In this document: positions 37,391 through 45,646 of the stretch, in pieces | Layout: every line of letters begins with the position of its first letter | Numbering within the stretch: the stretch's first letter is position 1 | Assembly (NCBI RefSeq): GCF_000235425.2 | Contig: NZ_KI912266.1 | Span: 3,477,671-3,541,670 of the forward strand | Reading direction: 5' to 3' | Length of the DNA stretch: 64,000 nt | Source of the DNA: Pseudofrankia saprophytica | GTDB taxonomy: Bacteria; Actinomycetota; Actinomycetes; Frankiales; Frankiaceae | Made by a program: the position numbers and the translations under genes | Notes under the pieces: generated by a model | Seen by the model: only the letters and a program-made list of their open reading frames with translations | Database searches by the model: none | What the model was told of the DNA's origin: nothing

Positions 37391-37427
37391 GCCACGGCCG
37401 GAGGTCTCACAATCCTCCGGCCGTGGC
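37391..37427. terminator. Strong bidirectional terminator
   Basis: A perfect 14-bp stem, GCCACGGCCGGAGG pairing with CCTCCGGCCGTGGC, with a 9-base loop, between the convergent thiolase (stop 37381) and alcohol dehydrogenase (stop 37451). Confidence 0.85.
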
Positions 37428-37450
37428 TCCGAGCCCCTCACCCCTCGCGG

Positions 37451-38566
37451 TCAGGTCGCGACCTCGACTATGCCCCGGATGTTGAGGCCGTCGGTCATGT
37501 CCTGGTAAGCCTTCTCGATCTCGTCGAGCGCGTAGCGGCGGGTCACCATCTCGTCGAGCCGTAGTTGGCCGTCACGGTAGAGGCCGAGCAGCATCGGCAC
37601 GTCCTGGTGTGGGTTGCAGAAGCCGTACAGGCAGCCGACGACGGTCTTCGAGAACGAGGTGAGCATTCCTCCCGGCAGCTTCACGGTAATTTCGTCATAG
37701 TGGTCCGCGATACCGGTGAGAACGATCGTGCCGCCCTTGCGGGTCATCTCGTAGCACTCCGTGGTGACCTGCTCGGTTGCCACGCCGACACACTGGATGA
37801 CGCTGTCAGCCAGCACTCCGGCGGTCTGGCGGCGGACGTGGTCGAGCGCTTCGGCGTGGGTGGTGAAGCCGGCGTGGGCGCCGAGGCGCCGGGCGAACTC
37901 GTTCTTGAACGGCACCGGGTCGACGGTGACGACTCTCGCGGCGCCGGCCATGAGCGCGCCCTGTACAGCGGCGGCGCCGACGCCGCCGACCCCGTAGACC
38001 ACGACGACGTCGCCGGTGCGGACGCCCGCCGCCCGCACCGCGGAGCCCCAGCCCGTCGGCACGCTGCAGCCCAGCAGGCACGCCGCGTCCAGCGCGGTGT
38101 CGTCGGGCACCTTGACCAGCGAGCGTTCCTGGGCGACGAAGAAGTCGGTGAACGTTCCCAGCGCGCAGAACCCGCCGGCGTCCCGCCCGTCGCGTAGATG
38201 CATGCGGTAGGTGCCGTCGGCGAGCGCCCCCGTCAGGGTGCTCGCGCCCGCGTCGCAGAGCCAGGACTGGCCGACCGTGCACCAGCGGCACCGGCCGCAC
38301 GCCGGAATGAAGCAGGTCACCACCTTGTCGCCCGGTCGCAGCCGGGTGACCCCCGCGCCGACCTCCCGGACGATCCCGCTGCCCTCGTGCCCGCCGACCA
38401 GCGGGAAGCGCAGGCCCGCGCCCTTGTTGAGGTGGTCGTCGGAGTGGCAGAGGCCGGCGAAGGCGGTCTCGACCAGGACCTCGCCGGCGCGGGGCCCGTC
38501 CAGCGAGATCTCCTCGACCGTCCAGGGCTGTCCCGGACCGCGTAGGAGCGCGGCACGCGTCTTCAT
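37451..38566 (-). CDS. Zinc-dependent alcohol dehydrogenase (NDMA-dependent type)
   Basis: A 371-residue MDR protein from ATG 38566. Catalytic-zinc ligands in GLCHSDDH and GGHEGSG, and a full structural-zinc lobe CGRCRWCTVGQSWLC. Cofactor turn VVYGVGGVGAAAVQGA with VTVDPV giving NAD preference. The sequence pattern is that of actinobacterial NDMA-dependent alcohol dehydrogenases (tight NAD, methanol/aliphatic or terpenoid alcohols). It is the last gene of the minus-strand run that begins with the D-aminoacylase-like gene at 42361. Confidence 0.92.
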   Translation of the reverse strand: MKTRAALLRGPGQPWTVEEISLDGPRAGEVLVETAFAGLCHSDDHLNKGAGLRFPLVGGHEGSGIVREVGAGVTRLRPGDKVVTCFIPACGRCRWCTVGQSWLCDAGASTLTGALADGTYRMHLRDGRDAGGFCALGTFTDFFVAQERSLVKVPDDTALDAACLLGCSVPTGWGSAVRAAGVRTGDVVVVYGVGGVGAAAVQGALMAGAARVVTVDPVPFKNEFARRLGAHAGFTTHAEALDHVRRQTAGVLADSVIQCVGVATEQVTTECYEMTRKGGTIVLTGIADHYDEITVKLPGGMLTSFSKTVVGCLYGFCNPHQDVPMLLGLYRDGQLRLDEMVTRRYALDEIEKAYQDMTDGLNIRGIVEVAT

Positions 38567-38613
38567 ATCAACCCTCTCGAGTATCCGGCGTGTGGCGGCT
38601 GGGCGCTGGGATC

Positions 38614-39783
38614 TCAGTGGGCGACGAGCTGGGCCGCGGTGTTGTACATGACGTCCTCGGTGACCTGCTCGTCGAGGCCGTCGAGCAGGTTGCGGAAGTC
38701 CGCAGGGGAGGCGAGCCCTTCCGCATGCGGCCAGTCGGAGCCCATGACGATGCTGTCGTGGAAACCGAGCCGCCGGATGATCTCCACCGGGTCGTCCTCC
38801 GGGTAGGGGACGACGCGGATGTGGTCGCGGAAGACCTCGCTGGGCCGGCGGTCGAGCTGGCCGCCGATCCAGGGGCCGTTGCGGCCCATGCCGCGGCTCT
38901 TGTCCATGTGCCTGACGAAGTGCGGCACCCAGGACGCGCCGAACTCGCTGGCCAGCACCCGGATCTCGGGGAACCGGCCGAACAGGTTGTCGAACACCAG
39001 GGCCGACAAGGTCTCCGTGATGGGCCGCTCGCCATAGGTGTTCTGCCACTGCCACGCCGACATGCGGAAGTGGATCGGATCGGGTTCGTGCCCCCAGGCC
39101 GGCGCCAGGTTGGCGTTGTAGTACGCCTCGGTGATGTGGTAGCAGACGGTCGCCTTGGCCTCGTTGATCCGTGCCCAGATCGGGTCGAAGTACGGGTCGC
39201 CGGGGCTGCGGCCGTAGGCGGGGCCGGTCGTCATGAGAATGAACCGGGCGCCGTCGGCGAGGACCTGGTCGAGCTCCTTGACGGCGAGGTCCCGGTCCTT
39301 CAGGGCGATGGTCGCCGGCGCGTAGATGCGGCCCTTGTGGTCGAAGCCCCACTGCTCGTTCATGTAGGTGTTGAACGAGCGCAGGTTCGCGTACAGGGCG
39401 TCCGGCCGGGTGATGTAGGCCTCCGCCATCAGCCCCCAGCTGCCCGGGTACATGATGGTCGCGTCGAGCCCCTGGGCGTCCATCTCGCGCAGCCGCGCGT
39501 CGCGGTCCTGGTAGACGTCGCGCATCGGCTCGAACATGTAGGTCTCGGTCGGGGCGCCGGTGCTCATCTGCTTGAGCATTTCCTTGAGTGACCCGGGCTT
39601 GTAGGCCTTCCTGAACTCGGGCTCGACGGCGACGAGGATTCGCTCACCCATGAGGATCGCCTCGTCGCCGTTCTCCAGCGTGACCGGCTTGACGGTCCGG
39701 TGAGCCCATTCCGGCGCGATGTGCCGGGTGAACGCGTCGAGTGTCTCGTACATGTGCTGGTCACAGTCGAAGATCCTGCCCAC
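38614..39783 (-). CDS. Amidohydrolase-2 family metal-dependent hydrolase
   Basis: A 389-residue TIM-barrel protein, starting at GTG 39783 with GGGAGGC upstream. DCDQHMYE provides the first metal motif (D-x-H form instead of HxH), CYHITE and EFGASW lie at the usual positions, and the late Asp is in IVMGSDWPHAEG. Family members hydrolyse or decarboxylate ring- or amide-containing carboxylates (ACMSD-like). The run with an SDR and an alcohol dehydrogenase suggests degradation of a cyclic or side-chain-bearing compound. Confidence 0.88.
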   Translation of the reverse strand: MGRIFDCDQHMYETLDAFTRHIAPEWAHRTVKPVTLENGDEAILMGERILVAVEPEFRKAYKPGSLKEMLKQMSTGAPTETYMFEPMRDVYQDRDARLREMDAQGLDATIMYPGSWGLMAEAYITRPDALYANLRSFNTYMNEQWGFDHKGRIYAPATIALKDRDLAVKELDQVLADGARFILMTTGPAYGRSPGDPYFDPIWARINEAKATVCYHITEAYYNANLAPAWGHEPDPIHFRMSAWQWQNTYGERPITETLSALVFDNLFGRFPEIRVLASEFGASWVPHFVRHMDKSRGMGRNGPWIGGQLDRRPSEVFRDHIRVVPYPEDDPVEIIRRLGFHDSIVMGSDWPHAEGLASPADFRNLLDGLDEQVTEDVMYNTAAQLVAH

Positions 39784-39853
39784 GGCTGCCTCCCTGCGCG
39801 TCCGTGCGCCTGTGGGCGCGAATGGTGTGGTGGAGAGAAGGACCTGACCGAGG

Positions 39854-40639
39854 TCAGGTGATCGTCCGGCCACCGTCGACGGCGAGCTGCTGGCCGGTGA
39901 CGTAGGCGGCGGCGTCGGAGAGCAGGAACCGGACCGCGCCGACGATGTCGCCCGGGGTTCCGGTGCGTCTGAGGGCGAGCCGGTCGGCGAAGAAGTCGGG
40001 CGGTTCGGCCAGCCCGCCGACCATTTCCGTCGGGAACATCCCGGGAGCGACCGCGTTGACCCGCACGCCGTAGCGGCCCCACTGGACGGCCAGCTCGCGG
40101 GTGGCGTGCGCGAGCCCGGCCTTGGCGGCGCAGTAGCCCGCGCTCGGCACGGTCAGCCCAGTGGTGACGATGCCCGACATCGAGGTGATGTTGACGATCG
40201 ACCCGCCGCCGGCGTCCCGCATCGCCAGGGCGGACCGGCGGGCCAGGTCGAGCGGTGCCACCAGGTTGATCTCCAGCAGGGCGCGGACGTCGTCGGCCGT
40301 CTCCTTGAGCGCCGGGACGGCCCGCAGGACGCCCGCGTTGTTGACGAGCCCGTCGATCCGGCCGTGCGTGTCCAGCACGGAGGCGACGAGCTCGGCGCGG
40401 GCGTCGTCGTCGGTGAGGTCGGCGGGCAGGACGGCGCAGCGCCGAAGCCGGGCGGCGAGTTCCTTCAGCCGGTCGTCCCGGCGGCCGGTGGCGACCACCA
40501 ACGCCCCGGCGGCGTCGAGCCCTTCGGTGATCCAGGCTCCCAGGCCCGAGGTCGCGCCGGTCACCAGCACGACGCGGTCGGTCACGTCGAACGGTTCGCC
40601 CACCGGCCGGGCGGGGGAGGAGTCGATGGGGTCGGTCAC
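39854..40639 (-). CDS. Short-chain dehydrogenase/reductase
   Basis: A 261-residue SDR with GTG start three bases after the stop of the preceding D-aminoacylase-like gene, so coupled to it. TGATSGLGAWI for NAD(P), NNAG in VNNAGVLRA, Ser in NITSMSG, Tyr/Lys in YCAAKAGLAH, ending VTGQQLAVDGG. It has a 17-residue Pro-containing N-terminal extension. Confidence 0.92.
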   Translation of the reverse strand: MTDPIDSSPARPVGEPFDVTDRVVLVTGATSGLGAWITEGLDAAGALVVATGRRDDRLKELAARLRRCAVLPADLTDDDARAELVASVLDTHGRIDGLVNNAGVLRAVPALKETADDVRALLEINLVAPLDLARRSALAMRDAGGGSIVNITSMSGIVTTGLTVPSAGYCAAKAGLAHATRELAVQWGRYGVRVNAVAPGMFPTEMVGGLAEPPDFFADRLALRRTGTPGDIVGAVRFLLSDAAAYVTGQQLAVDGGRTIT

Positions 40640-40642
40640 GGG

Positions 40643-42361
40643 CTAGACCATCGCCGGGGTGGCTGTGTCCCGGCCCGACCGCAGCACCCGGCCCGGGGTG
40701 TCGCCGGTGAACGTCCGCCCCGCCACGATCGGCACCCCGCCGACGACGACGTGCGCGATGCCCTCCGGCTCGCTGTAGAGCCGGCCGGCGCCGGCCGGCA
40801 GGTCGAACCGGGTGGTGAGTGGTTGCAGCGAGATCGCCGCCGGGTCGAGGACGACGAGGTCGGCGGCGGCGCCGGGAACGATCCGGCCTCGGTCCCGCAG
40901 CCCGTAGAGGTCCGCCGGCACCGATGTCAGTAGCCGGACCGCCTCCTCGATACTGATCACCTTGTGCTCGCGGACGCCGTGGTGCAGGACCATCGTCGTG
41001 TAGGCGAAGAAGCCGATCATGTCGAGGTGCGCGCCGGCGTCGGAGGCGCCGAGGACCGCGCGGGGGTCGCGCCAGATCTCGGCACGCGCCGCCCAGTCCT
41101 CGGCGGTCGGGGCGTGCCAGGGGTTGGAGAACGTCGTGCGCAGCTCGTCGGCGACGACGATGTCGACGAACGTGTCGAACGGGTCCCGGCCCTGCTCCGC
41201 CGCGATGTCGCCGACCCGGCGCCCGGCATAGGCGGCGGTGGATGGCGAGAACGTCTCGATGATGTGGCGGCTCGCCCAGTCGACAAGGTGGCTGTAGGGG
41301 GACGGGGCCGCGCACGCGTCCCGCAGGGCCGCGCGCCGCGCCGGGTCGCGCAGGATCGCGAGCCGCTCGGCCGGCGGCAGGAACAGGAAGTCGTGCAGGC
41401 CGGGCACCATGTCCAGGACGAACCCGGACAGGAAGGAGAACCGTGACGGCGGCGTGTCGGGCATGGTCAGCCCGACGACCTTCGCCCCGCGGGCCCGCGC
41501 CTGGTCGCCGAGCGCCAGCTTGGCGCGGGCGTCGTCGAGGGTGCGGGCGGTGACGCTGAGGATGTTCCAGTTCAGCGGACGACCTGCGGCGAGCGACATC
41601 TGGATCATCAGCTCGCCGATGTCTTCGGGGAAGTAGCCCTTGCCGGGCACGGTCGGCAGGTACTCCAGCGACGTGCCGGGGTGCTCGCCGGCCACCGCGG
41701 CCAGCTCGAGCAGCTCGCCGTCCGTCGCCCACCGCGACGGCACCGGCTGCCCGTCCGCGTCGTGATGGCTCTGCGCTCGGGTCGTCGAGAAGCCGAGGCC
41801 GCCGGCCGCGAGCCCCTCGTGCAGCAGTCGCTTCATCGTCGCCAGCTCGTCGTCCGTGGCCGGCCGCTCGGTGGCGGCGGGTCCCATCGCCACCCGGCGC
41901 AGCGCCGAGTGGCCGACCATGTAGCCGGTGTTGATCGCGAGGGTGCCGTCGAGGCGGTCGAGGAACTCCGCGGTCGTGCGCCAGTCCCAGGGCACGCCCG
42001 CCTCCAGGGCGGTCAGCGGCATGCCCTCGACCCGGGCGAGCATCCGCATCAGGTAGTCGCCGGCCGTCTCGTCCAGCGGGGCGACCGTGAAGCCGCAGTT
42101 GCCGGCCAGCGCCGTGGTCACACCATGCAGCGGGGACGGCGACAGGGTCGGGTCCCAGAATCCCTGCACGTCGAGATGGGTGTGGACGTCGACGAAGCCG
42201 GGCGTCACGACATGTCCCTCGGCGTCGATCGTGCGGGTGGCGCCGTCGGTGAGCTCACCGATCGCGACGACCCGCCCGCCGTCCACCGCGACGTCCACGC
42301 GCCGTGCCGGCGCGCCGGTCCCGTCGACCACCTCGCCGCCTCGGATCACCAGGTCATACAT
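40643..42361 (-). CDS. N-acyl-D-amino-acid deacylase (D-aminoacylase)-like amidohydrolase
   Basis: A 572-residue urease-superfamily amidohydrolase from ATG 42361 with AGGAGAG directly upstream. HxH metal motif in VDVHTHLDVQG, the D-aminoacylase-type Cys in GNCGFTVAP, GHSALRR, and the catalytic Asp in LGASDAGAHLD. The C-terminal composite beta-sandwich ends in GGVPIVAG. In actinobacterial catabolic clusters these enzymes often lack D-aminoacylase activity and may open lactams or cyclic amides; the substrate here is unknown. Confidence 0.9.
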   Translation of the reverse strand: MYDLVIRGGEVVDGTGAPARRVDVAVDGGRVVAIGELTDGATRTIDAEGHVVTPGFVDVHTHLDVQGFWDPTLSPSPLHGVTTALAGNCGFTVAPLDETAGDYLMRMLARVEGMPLTALEAGVPWDWRTTAEFLDRLDGTLAINTGYMVGHSALRRVAMGPAATERPATDDELATMKRLLHEGLAAGGLGFSTTRAQSHHDADGQPVPSRWATDGELLELAAVAGEHPGTSLEYLPTVPGKGYFPEDIGELMIQMSLAAGRPLNWNILSVTARTLDDARAKLALGDQARARGAKVVGLTMPDTPPSRFSFLSGFVLDMVPGLHDFLFLPPAERLAILRDPARRAALRDACAAPSPYSHLVDWASRHIIETFSPSTAAYAGRRVGDIAAEQGRDPFDTFVDIVVADELRTTFSNPWHAPTAEDWAARAEIWRDPRAVLGASDAGAHLDMIGFFAYTTMVLHHGVREHKVISIEEAVRLLTSVPADLYGLRDRGRIVPGAAADLVVLDPAAISLQPLTTRFDLPAGAGRLYSEPEGIAHVVVGGVPIVAGRTFTGDTPGRVLRSGRDTATPAMV

Positions 42362-42400
42362 GACTCTCCTTCGTCGGCCTCGACGACAAGACTCCGTCGT

Positions 42401-42424
42401 CATAATAAGCTAACTAATTAATTT
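42401..42424 (-). promoter_or_regulatory. AT-rich promoter island before the D-aminoacylase-like gene
   Basis: Twenty-four nearly GC-free bases containing AAGCTAACTAATTAA, 40 bases upstream of the start at 42361. It shares GCTAAC with the element at 23196-23207 (reverse strand) and GCTAA with 35924 and 43450. A candidate common operator. Confidence 0.45.
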
Positions 42425-42431
42425 CAGACAA

Positions 42432-43400
42432 CTATCGATCTGCCCTGGTGGGGTGCCGGGTACCGGCCGGTCGCGGGTGTCCTCCCGGGCGGATCTGCGT
42501 GCCGGCGGAGAACCGGACGGCGCAGCGCCCGTCGCCGAGTGCGATCTGGCCCTCGGCGACGACGAAGGTCCGGCCGCGGTGGGTGACCGTGGCCGTGCTG
42601 GTCACCGGGCCGCCGGCGGCCGGCACGCCGCGCACGAAGTTCACCAGGAGGTCGAGCGGTACGGCCTCGTCGTCCGGGCCGAGCAGCGGCCTGACGGCCT
42701 CCGTCGCCGTGAGGTGGGCGAGCATGGCGACGACCCCGCCGTGCACCGCCCCGAAGCTGTTGGCGACCGCTCTGGTGGGCTCGAGCTCGAGATGGGCATG
42801 GCCACCGCCCGCGGCTTCCCCGGTGACGCCGAGGAGGTGTCGCGGGTCGGCGAACTGGTCGGGGTCCGCTCCCTGTGCGGGGACGGGGACGGGCGAGGCG
42901 GCCGCGGGCAGGCCGCGCCAGGCCGCGGACACCGACCGCAGCGTGCAGATGGCCAGCAGGTCGCCGTCGGCGTCCACCAGGTCGGCGCGGGCCAGCGCCG
43001 CGCCGCCGCCCTCGCCGACGGCGGCGAGCGTCGCTCTGCCCTCGACCCAGCCCGGCGCCACCGGTGCAGGGCGGACGAACTCCAGGCGCAGCTGGGCGCT
43101 GAGCACCGCGCTGGTGGCCGGGAGTCCGGTCGCCGCCGCGGAGCCGCAGCACGCGTCGGCCACGATCCCCAGGGCGCCGGCGAGGATCCGCCGGTCGGGG
43201 CCGAGCACCGCGGAGCTGGCCGGCATCCGGGTGACGCAGTGGCCGGCTTCGGCTTCGCGTACCTGAAGACCCAGCGTCCTGTGGACGGGCAGCGCGGCCC
43301 CGCCTCGGCCCCTTCCCCTGCGCAGCCACTCCAGCTCCGCGGCGGCGCCGGGATCGCCCACCGTGGCGGGCGTGGTCTTCGGATCACCGACGCGCGGCAC
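42432..43400 (-). CDS. Double-hotdog acyl-CoA thioesterase
   Basis: A 322-residue protein with two hotdog domains. The second is clearer: VANSFGAVHGGVVAMLAHLTATEAVRPL is the PaaI-like HGG motif, followed by VPLDLLVNFVRGVP and TFVVAEGQI. The first (residues about 30-170) shows ILAGALGIVADACCGSAAA and LRLEFVRPAPVAPG. It probably hydrolyses acyl-CoA thioesters of this pathway. Its promoter carries the shared AT-rich element. Confidence 0.85.
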   Translation of the reverse strand: MPRVGDPKTTPATVGDPGAAAELEWLRRGRGRGGAALPVHRTLGLQVREAEAGHCVTRMPASSAVLGPDRRILAGALGIVADACCGSAAATGLPATSAVLSAQLRLEFVRPAPVAPGWVEGRATLAAVGEGGGAALARADLVDADGDLLAICTLRSVSAAWRGLPAAASPVPVPAQGADPDQFADPRHLLGVTGEAAGGGHAHLELEPTRAVANSFGAVHGGVVAMLAHLTATEAVRPLLGPDDEAVPLDLLVNFVRGVPAAGGPVTSTATVTHRGRTFVVAEGQIALGDGRCAVRFSAGTQIRPGGHPRPAGTRHPTRADR

Positions 43401-43443
43401 CCTGTCCTCCTCGTCTCGTGCGGCCTTGAACAGGAGGATACGT

Positions 43444-43466
43444 CAAATAGCTAAAAAATTGTTCTG
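43444..43466 (-). promoter_or_regulatory. AT-rich promoter island before the thioesterase gene
   Basis: CAAATAGCTAAAAAATTGTT (43444-43463) lies 44 bases upstream of the thioesterase start. Eleven bases (CAAATAGCTAA) are identical to the reverse complement of 23197-23207. Confidence 0.5.
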
Positions 43467-43569
43467 AATCTGGGGTGTCGGCGCAGGCCTGGCCGCCCAG
43501 CTGGGAGGCGAGGCCACCTCTCGGCCGCCGCGTCGGCCTGCCAGCGCGGCGGCAGGCCGACGGAGGCCG

Positions 43570-45618
43570 TCAGAGAGTGACGGCCAGACGGGTGGCCTGG
43601 TCGATCGCGCGGACGGCGTCGAGTCCCTCGGCGTCGTCGGCGCCCCCGACCAGGTGGGCCTTGACGCCTCGCGTGGCGAGTGCCTGGTGGAGGCCTCGAT
43701 CGCTCTCCTGGCCGGCGCAGAGGATGACGGTGTCGCAGGCGTGGACGCGGGCCTGCCCGTCGACCGAGTAGTGCAGGCCGCCGTCGTCGATGGCGAGATA
43801 GCGGGCGCCGGTGACCTCGGCTACCCCGGCCCTGCGCAGGCGGCCGCGCAGGATCCAGCCCGTCGACCTGCCCAGGCCGCGGCCGGTGCGACCTGCCTGC
43901 CGCTGGAACAGGGTGATCTCGCGAGTGGCCCCGGCGGGCGCGGGCGGGTCGGTCACGTCGCCGCGGCGGCGGGCGTCCGGGTCCGCCACGCCCCAGTCAC
44001 GCAGGAACGGCTCCGGGTCCAGGGCGGCCCGGGCGTCGCCGACCAGGTAGTCGGCGGTGTCGAACCCGATGCCGCCGGCGCCGATGACGGCCACCCGCCG
44101 TCCGGGTGTCACCCGCCCGGTCAGCACGTCGGCGTAGGACACGACCATGGGATGGTCGATGCCGGGGATGTCCGGCCGTCGGGGGGTGGCGCCGGTCGCC
44201 AGGACGATCTCGTCGTATCTCTCGCCGTCGAGCTCGTCGGCGTCGACCGGTCGGCCGAGGCGCACCGTGACACCCAGGCGACCCAGGCGGACCCGGTAGT
44301 ACCGGATGGCCTCGGCGAACTCGGCCTTGCCGGGAACGACCTTGGCGAGGTTCCACTGGCCACCGATCTCCTCCGCCGCGTCGTAGAGCGTGACCGCGTG
44401 ACCACGTTCGGCCGCGGTGACGGCGCACGCGAGGCCGGCGGGCCCGGCGCCGACGACTCCGATCCGCCGGTGTACGACGGGCGCGTCGGCCAGGAACTCG
44501 ATCTCCCTGCCCGCGCGCGGGTTGACCATGCACGAGGCGGTGGCGTCCGTGAAGATCTGGTCGAGGCATGCCTGGTTGCAGGCCACGCAGGTGTTGATCT
44601 CATCGGCACGCCCGGTGCGGACCTTGCGCGCGAAGTCGGGATCGGCCAGCAGGGGGCGGGCCATCGAGACCAGGTCGGCCGTGCCGTCCGCGAGCAGCTT
44701 CTCGGCGACACCCGGGTCGTTGATCCGGTTGGACGCGATGACCGGCACCGTGACCGCGGATCTGACGCGGCGCGTCGCGAAGGCCCACACCGCGCGCGGG
44801 ACGCTGGCGGCGATGGTGGGTACCGCCGACTCGTGCCAGCCGACGCCGGTGTTGAGGACGTCGGCGCCGGCCGCCTCGACCCGGCGGGCGAGTTCGGTGA
44901 TCTCGTCACCGGTCAGGCCGTCCTCGACGAGGTCGATCGCGGAGATGCGGTAGATCAGGAGGAAGTCCTCGCCGACCCGCTCGCGGACCCGGCGCACGAT
45001 CGCGACGGGCAGTCGCAGCCGGCCGTCGAGGTCGCCACCGAACTCGTCGGCTCGGTCGTTGGTCCGCGGTGAGGTGAACTCGTTGATCAGGTAGCCCTCG
45101 GAGCCCATGATCTCGACACCGTCGTAGCCGGCGGCACGCGCCAGCTGGGCGGTGCGGGCGAACTGGTCGACGATCTCCCAGACCTGCGCGGTGTCCAACG
45201 CCCGCGGGGCGTAACGGTTGATGCGCGCCTTGGCGGCGGACGGGCCGACGCAGCCGGGCACCTTGGCATAGCGACCCGCGTGCAGTATCTGCAGGGCGAT
45301 CAGCCCGCCGGCGTCGTGGACCGCGCGGCACACCGCCCGGTGGGGCTCGAGGTCGTGGTCATCGTCGAGGACGCCGGACTCGGGATCCATGCGGCCGTCC
45401 GGGTGGGGAGCGTAGCCACCCGTGAGGATGAGCCCGATCTCGCCGTGGGCCCTGGCCGCGTAGAACGCGGCCATCCGTTCCACCGGCCGGTCGAGGGTCT
45501 CCAGGCGGGTGTGCATCGCGCCCATGACCATGCGGTTGGGCAGGATGACCGGTCCCACGCGCAGCGGCGCCAGCAGGCGTGGGTAGGAGGAGGCCGCGGG
45601 CGCATCGCCGATCTTCAT
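43570..45618 (-). CDS. 2,4-dienoyl-CoA reductase-like flavoenzyme (old yellow enzyme fused to FAD/NAD(P) domain)
   Basis: A 682-residue protein. Residues 10-350: FMN-binding TIM barrel with ILHAGRYAKV and GYDGVEIMGSEGYLINEFTSPRTNDR. Next the 4Fe-4S cluster CVACNQACLDQIF...C. From about 390: FAD-binding GVVGAGPAGLACA and NAD(P)-binding VAVIGAGGIGFD. This is the architecture of FadH/trimethylamine dehydrogenase. It reduces conjugated C=C bonds. The ATG at 45618 has no ribosome-binding site and the promoter abuts it, suggesting a leaderless message. Confidence 0.93.
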   Translation of the reverse strand: MKIGDAPAASSYPRLLAPLRVGPVILPNRMVMGAMHTRLETLDRPVERMAAFYAARAHGEIGLILTGGYAPHPDGRMDPESGVLDDDHDLEPHRAVCRAVHDAGGLIALQILHAGRYAKVPGCVGPSAAKARINRYAPRALDTAQVWEIVDQFARTAQLARAAGYDGVEIMGSEGYLINEFTSPRTNDRADEFGGDLDGRLRLPVAIVRRVRERVGEDFLLIYRISAIDLVEDGLTGDEITELARRVEAAGADVLNTGVGWHESAVPTIAASVPRAVWAFATRRVRSAVTVPVIASNRINDPGVAEKLLADGTADLVSMARPLLADPDFARKVRTGRADEINTCVACNQACLDQIFTDATASCMVNPRAGREIEFLADAPVVHRRIGVVGAGPAGLACAVTAAERGHAVTLYDAAEEIGGQWNLAKVVPGKAEFAEAIRYYRVRLGRLGVTVRLGRPVDADELDGERYDEIVLATGATPRRPDIPGIDHPMVVSYADVLTGRVTPGRRVAVIGAGGIGFDTADYLVGDARAALDPEPFLRDWGVADPDARRRGDVTDPPAPAGATREITLFQRQAGRTGRGLGRSTGWILRGRLRRAGVAEVTGARYLAIDDGGLHYSVDGQARVHACDTVILCAGQESDRGLHQALATRGVKAHLVGGADDAEGLDAVRAIDQATRLAVTL

Positions 45619-45646
45619 ATAGATAACTTAATGTTATTATTGTGGA
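45619..45646. promoter_or_regulatory. 28-base divergent promoter, probably giving leaderless transcripts
   Basis: Only 28 bases separate the start codons of the flavoenzyme (45618, minus) and the ligase (45647, plus). TATTAT at 45635-45640 is a -10 hexamer ending six bases before the plus GTG; TAAGTT on the minus strand (45631-45626) ends seven bases before the minus ATG. ATAAC-ttaat-GTTAT (45623-45637) is a dyad overlapping both. Confidence 0.55.

Noticed and set aside
39564-41732. Very long minus-strand frame antisense-shifted to the SDR and D-aminoacylase-like genes
   Set aside because: Arg/Pro/Gly-rich translation with no motif; it is a frame shadow of two well-supported genes.
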